Of a stretch of DNA of 64,000 nt, positions 61,545 through 64,000 are shown piece after piece. How positions within the stretch are numbered: position 1 is the first letter of the stretch; every line of letters starts with the position of its first letter. The position numbers were made by a program, and so were the translations under genes. The notes beneath the pieces were generated by a model that was given only the letters and a program-made list of their open reading frames with translations, was not told the DNA's origin and did no database searches. The stretch lies in NCBI GenBank assembly GCA_030765645.1, contig JAVCCE010000045.1, positions 43,234 to 107,233 on the forward strand, in the 5' to 3' direction. This DNA comes from Candidatus Hinthialibacter antarcticus. Lineage in GTDB: Bacteria > Hinthialibacterota > Hinthialibacteria > Hinthialibacterales > Hinthialibacteraceae.

Positions 61545-63536
61545 ATGTATACAATCTCTCGGTTTTTCATCGTCTTTTTATTTGCGTCTTTATTGAACGC
61601 CCATTCCGCGACGCTTTTTGTGTCGCCAAAGGGGGATGACGCAAACGCCGGATCCAAACAAAAACCCGTAGCATCAATACAACGCGCGGTTGATCTGTTG
61701 CGCGAATCGCCTGAGAAATCGGATGCAAAAGAAATTCGAGTTCTGCCAGGCGTCTATTCATTAAACGCGACGATTGTTCTCGATCAACGCGACAATGGAT
61801 TAACGGTTCAAGCGCAGAGCGGCGGCGTTCGAGTCATTGGCGGTAAAACGATTAACGGTTTCAAGAGCGTTGAAAATGACGCTATCTTGAAACGCCTGCC
61901 CGAAGCGGCGCGCGGCCATGTGATGCAATGCGACTTAAAAGGGCAGGGGATTACCGATTTTGGTGAATTGCAACTGCGCGGGTTTGGCCGTCCCGGTAAT
62001 CCATCCGCGATGGAACTGTTTATCGACGGCGAAGCGATGACGCTCGCGCGCTGGCCCAATGAAGGCTGGGCGAAAATCGCGGATGCGCCGAATGGAAACG
62101 AGGGCGGAATGTTCACTTTTGAAGGCGAGCAGCCAGCAAAGTGGATGAACGCGCCTGATGTGTGGTTGCATGGCTACTGGTCGAGAGATTGGGCGGATTC
62201 GTATGTCAAAGTGAAGCGTATCGCGCCGGATGAACACGCAATCTATACCGAAGAACCGCACGGCGTTTACGGCTATACCAAAGGCAAACGCTGGTATGCG
62301 CTCAATCTATTAGAAGAACTCGACGCAGCGGGCGAATACTATATTGATCGTGAATCAGGCGTGTTATACGTTTGGCCTAAAAAGTCGTTGAAGAATGCTG
62401 AAGTTTTTGTTTCGACGCTTGAACAGCCGCTAGTGCAAATTAAGAATGCGAAAAATGTGAAAATCGTTGGTTTGACGTTGGAATGCAGCCGAGGCGACGG
62501 CGTTGAAGTGCGCGACTCGGAAAGCATCCAAATCGCTGGATGTACGCTGCGCAATCTCGGTCAACGCGGCGTGTCCATCAACGGCGGTAAACTGAACAGC
62601 GTTTTGAGTTGTGATATCTATGACGTCGTTGAGGGGGGAATCGCCCTCAACGGAGGCGACCGTAAGACGCTGGCGCCTGCCAACCATTCCGCCGTGAATA
62701 ATGATATCTACCGCTATGCGCGTTGCGTACGCACCTACCGCCCGGCGATTTCGCTGCAGGGCGTCGGCAACCGCATCGCCCATAACCGCATCCACGACGG
62801 CCCGCATACCGGCGTGTTGTTCGGCGGCAACGACCATATCCTTGAAAATAATGAAGTCTATAACCTGTGCTGGGAAAGCGGCGACGTAGGCGCATTTTAT
62901 ATTGGTCGCGACTGGACCATGCGGGGGCATCTGGTTCAACACAATTACTTCCATGAGATCAATGGCCCGCATACATACGGCGCCCAGTGTATCTATCTCG
63001 ACGACGCGGCTAGCGGCGTGACCATTAAAGGTAACATCTTTCAGAATTCCGGCATCGGCGCCTTCATTGGCGGCGGACGCGACAACCGGGTTGAAAACAA
63101 TCTGATGGTTGACTGCGACTATGCGACCCACATTGATAAGCGCGGCGAGGGCTGGGCGAATAAGCACATTGTCAAAGGCGGCGAGTGGCGCATGTATGAA
63201 AAACTGGATGACGTGAAATACAACCAACCGCCTTACAGCGAGCGTTATCCGACGTTAGCGAATTTGTTAGACGACCGCCCCAATTACCCGGTCGGCAGCG
63301 TATTCGCGAACAATGTTTCGTATAGCAAAAAATGGATGCGCAACCAGAGCGTGAATGAAGAAGACCTGCTACTAAAAGATAATTTCATTGCAGAACCGAC
63401 GGATGAGATCAATTGGCGTAAGAGCAACTTCCAGTTGCCTAAAGATCATCCCGCATTGAAGACGGGCTACCAGCAAATACCATTCGATAAGATTGGGCTA
63501 TACAAAGACCAGAACCGCAAAGAGTTGCCGAAGTAA
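61545..63536 (+). CDS. Secreted right-handed beta-helix enzyme-like protein
   Basis: 663 residues. Signal peptide 1-21 (SLLNAHSA). Residues 22-110 have FVSPKGDDANAGSKQKPVASIQRAVD and IRVLPGVYSLNATI, the opening of DUF1565/GH141-like beta-helices; about 300-560 hold regular rungs (NRIAHNRIHDGPHTGVLFGG, NNEVYNLCWESGDVGAFYIG). Several acidic residues in the helix face could be catalytic, as in GH141 or GH120, but I cannot fix them. TGAGGAAA site; a terminator follows. Confidence 0.85.
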   Translation: MYTISRFFIVFLFASLLNAHSATLFVSPKGDDANAGSKQKPVASIQRAVDLLRESPEKSDAKEIRVLPGVYSLNATIVLDQRDNGLTVQAQSGGVRVIGGKTINGFKSVENDAILKRLPEAARGHVMQCDLKGQGITDFGELQLRGFGRPGNPSAMELFIDGEAMTLARWPNEGWAKIADAPNGNEGGMFTFEGEQPAKWMNAPDVWLHGYWSRDWADSYVKVKRIAPDEHAIYTEEPHGVYGYTKGKRWYALNLLEELDAAGEYYIDRESGVLYVWPKKSLKNAEVFVSTLEQPLVQIKNAKNVKIVGLTLECSRGDGVEVRDSESIQIAGCTLRNLGQRGVSINGGKLNSVLSCDIYDVVEGGIALNGGDRKTLAPANHSAVNNDIYRYARCVRTYRPAISLQGVGNRIAHNRIHDGPHTGVLFGGNDHILENNEVYNLCWESGDVGAFYIGRDWTMRGHLVQHNYFHEINGPHTYGAQCIYLDDAASGVTIKGNIFQNSGIGAFIGGGRDNRVENNLMVDCDYATHIDKRGEGWANKHIVKGGEWRMYEKLDDVKYNQPPYSERYPTLANLLDDRPNYPVGSVFANNVSYSKKWMRNQSVNEEDLLLKDNFIAEPTDEINWRKSNFQLPKDHPALKTGYQQIPFDKIGLYKDQNRKELPK

Positions 63537-63560
63537 CTTACATTCAAATTTGACTTGCTT

Positions 63561-63587
63561 GGGCTGGTGAACTTTCGCCAGCCCTTT
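63561..63587 (+). terminator. Intrinsic terminator of the beta-helix gene
   Basis: Stem GGGCTGGTGAA / TTCGCCAGCCC (one mismatch, 2-base loop) followed by TTTT. Confidence 0.85.
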
Positions 63588-63698
63588 TCTCATAAAGAGT
63601 GCTCTTTTAAGGTTCTTCCGGTATTTGGATACTTTTTCACAAATAGAATTGAGATTTATAGAAGCCTCTTCATCAATACTCAATCTTTCGCTGTGTGT

Positions 63699-63778
63699 GG
63701 CATGGGTACAACTCTGCTCGCTTCAGTGCGGGCTTTCAGGCCCTTTTGCACAGGCGCTCCCAGAGTTGCACCCATGCC
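63699..63778. repeat. Dispersed palindromic repeat family 2, copy B
   Basis: 80 bp with 18-bp inverted ends, GGCATGGGTACAACTCTG and CAGAGTTGCACCCATGCC, one mismatch. It matches copy A at 55203 in length and along almost its whole sequence, including the centre (CTTCAGTGCGGGCTTTCAGG). Confidence 0.9.
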
Positions 63779-64000
63779 TGATTGGTTCGCCAATTTTTAA
63801 TATGCCCGAATACGTATTCTTAAACAAAATTATGGCCATCCATCAATGTAAGTACTCACTTACCGGATGAACCGTTTATTTTATAGAAATATCTACAATC
63901 AAGATTTAACTATTTATTCATATTTCTGTTTTTTTGTCTCGTTTAACATAGTACCAGACTACATTTCCCTTCTCCAAACGAGAATGATCATATCGAAAAT

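Larger units (their letters stand above)
63537..64000. other. Intergenic end of window
   Basis: 464 bases without a supported gene. They contain the terminator of the beta-helix gene, repeat family 2 copy B, and AT-rich DNA to the edge. The short frames here are not convincing. Confidence 0.6.

Noticed and set aside
62430..63227. Long minus-strand open frame opposite the beta-helix gene
   Set aside because: Shadow of a strongly supported secreted protein; its composition is not protein-like.
1..64000. tRNA, rRNA, CRISPR, prophage or insertion sequence
   Set aside because: No cloverleaf-like sequence, rRNA block, regular direct-repeat array, integrase or transposase gene was seen in the window.

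Overview
The window reads as about 64 kb of chromosome from a Gram-negative, probably uncultivated bacterium with a planctomycete/verrucomicrobium-like lifestyle (PVC- or FCB-adjacent phyla are plausible; the sequence alone does not fix the phylum). The clues are many exported proteins with Sec, lipoprotein or Tat signals, two sulfatase-superfamily enzymes, a Tat-exported Gfo/Idh oxidoreductase, several secreted beta-helix and beta-propeller proteins, a PQQ-like giant protein, a pseudopilin, and scattered palindromic intergenic repeats. I see no rRNA, tRNA, CRISPR array, phage or transposase gene.

Layout. 1-6.2 kb (minus strand): a Bat-type operon, moxR - GT2 glycosyltransferase - DUF58 - BatD-like membrane protein - two VWA proteins - TPR protein (cut by the window edge). 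6.4-13.7 kb (minus): small membrane protein, FmdB zinc ribbon, dnaK, grpE, a tiny ORF, an AT-rich stretch with clustered DnaA-box-like sequences, a PurH protein reduced to its IMP cyclohydrolase half, a TPR protein and a GlcD-type FAD oxidase. 13.7-22 kb: a YgjP-like metalloprotease, small unknown proteins, two SDR enzymes, KDG kinase plus KDPG aldolase, a second PfkB-family kinase and a GNAT acetyltransferase. 22-29 kb: a Cys/Ala-rich exported protein, a sulfatase-like lipoprotein without the formylglycine cysteine, a beta-helix protein, and a minus-strand group of OB-fold protein, pseudopilin and exported FmdE-like protein.

29-35.2 kb (minus) is the most coherent metabolic unit: a six-gene corrinoid methyl-transfer operon (UroD-fold methyltransferase, corrinoid protein, homocysteine methyltransferase, DUF1638 protein, second UroD-fold methyltransferase, RACo-like [2Fe-2S] reactivator). 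It looks complete enough to take a methyl group from an unknown donor, carry it on B12, pass it on and reactivate oxidised corrinoid. 35.4-43.2 kb (plus) holds three large exported genes of a likely operon: YVTN propeller plus phosphoesterase, a conserved unknown, and a PQQ-like propeller carrying a Rossmann-like insertion. 43.4-47.5 kb: a K+ channel with RCK domain, a GT-C-like membrane protein and a creatininase.

47.6-49.6 kb is an isolated PduS-PduT pair (Fe-S electron carrier and Fe-S shell protein of a bacterial microcompartment) behind a good sigma70-like promoter and a leader RNA that could form a pseudoknot. 49.7-55.2 kb: secreted propeller/glycosidase-like, duplicated-domain and SUMF1-fold proteins. 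55.4-56 kb: a VapBC-type toxin-antitoxin pair. 56-64 kb: a true type I sulfatase, a Dabb protein, a Gfo/Idh protein, proA-nadD and a beta-helix enzyme. Two families of dispersed palindromic elements (79 bp and 80 bp, two copies each) sit between genes. Together the genes suggest a heterotroph that degrades sulfated or uronate-rich polymers (KdgK/Eda, sulfatases, beta-helix enzymes) and also demethylates a C1 donor.
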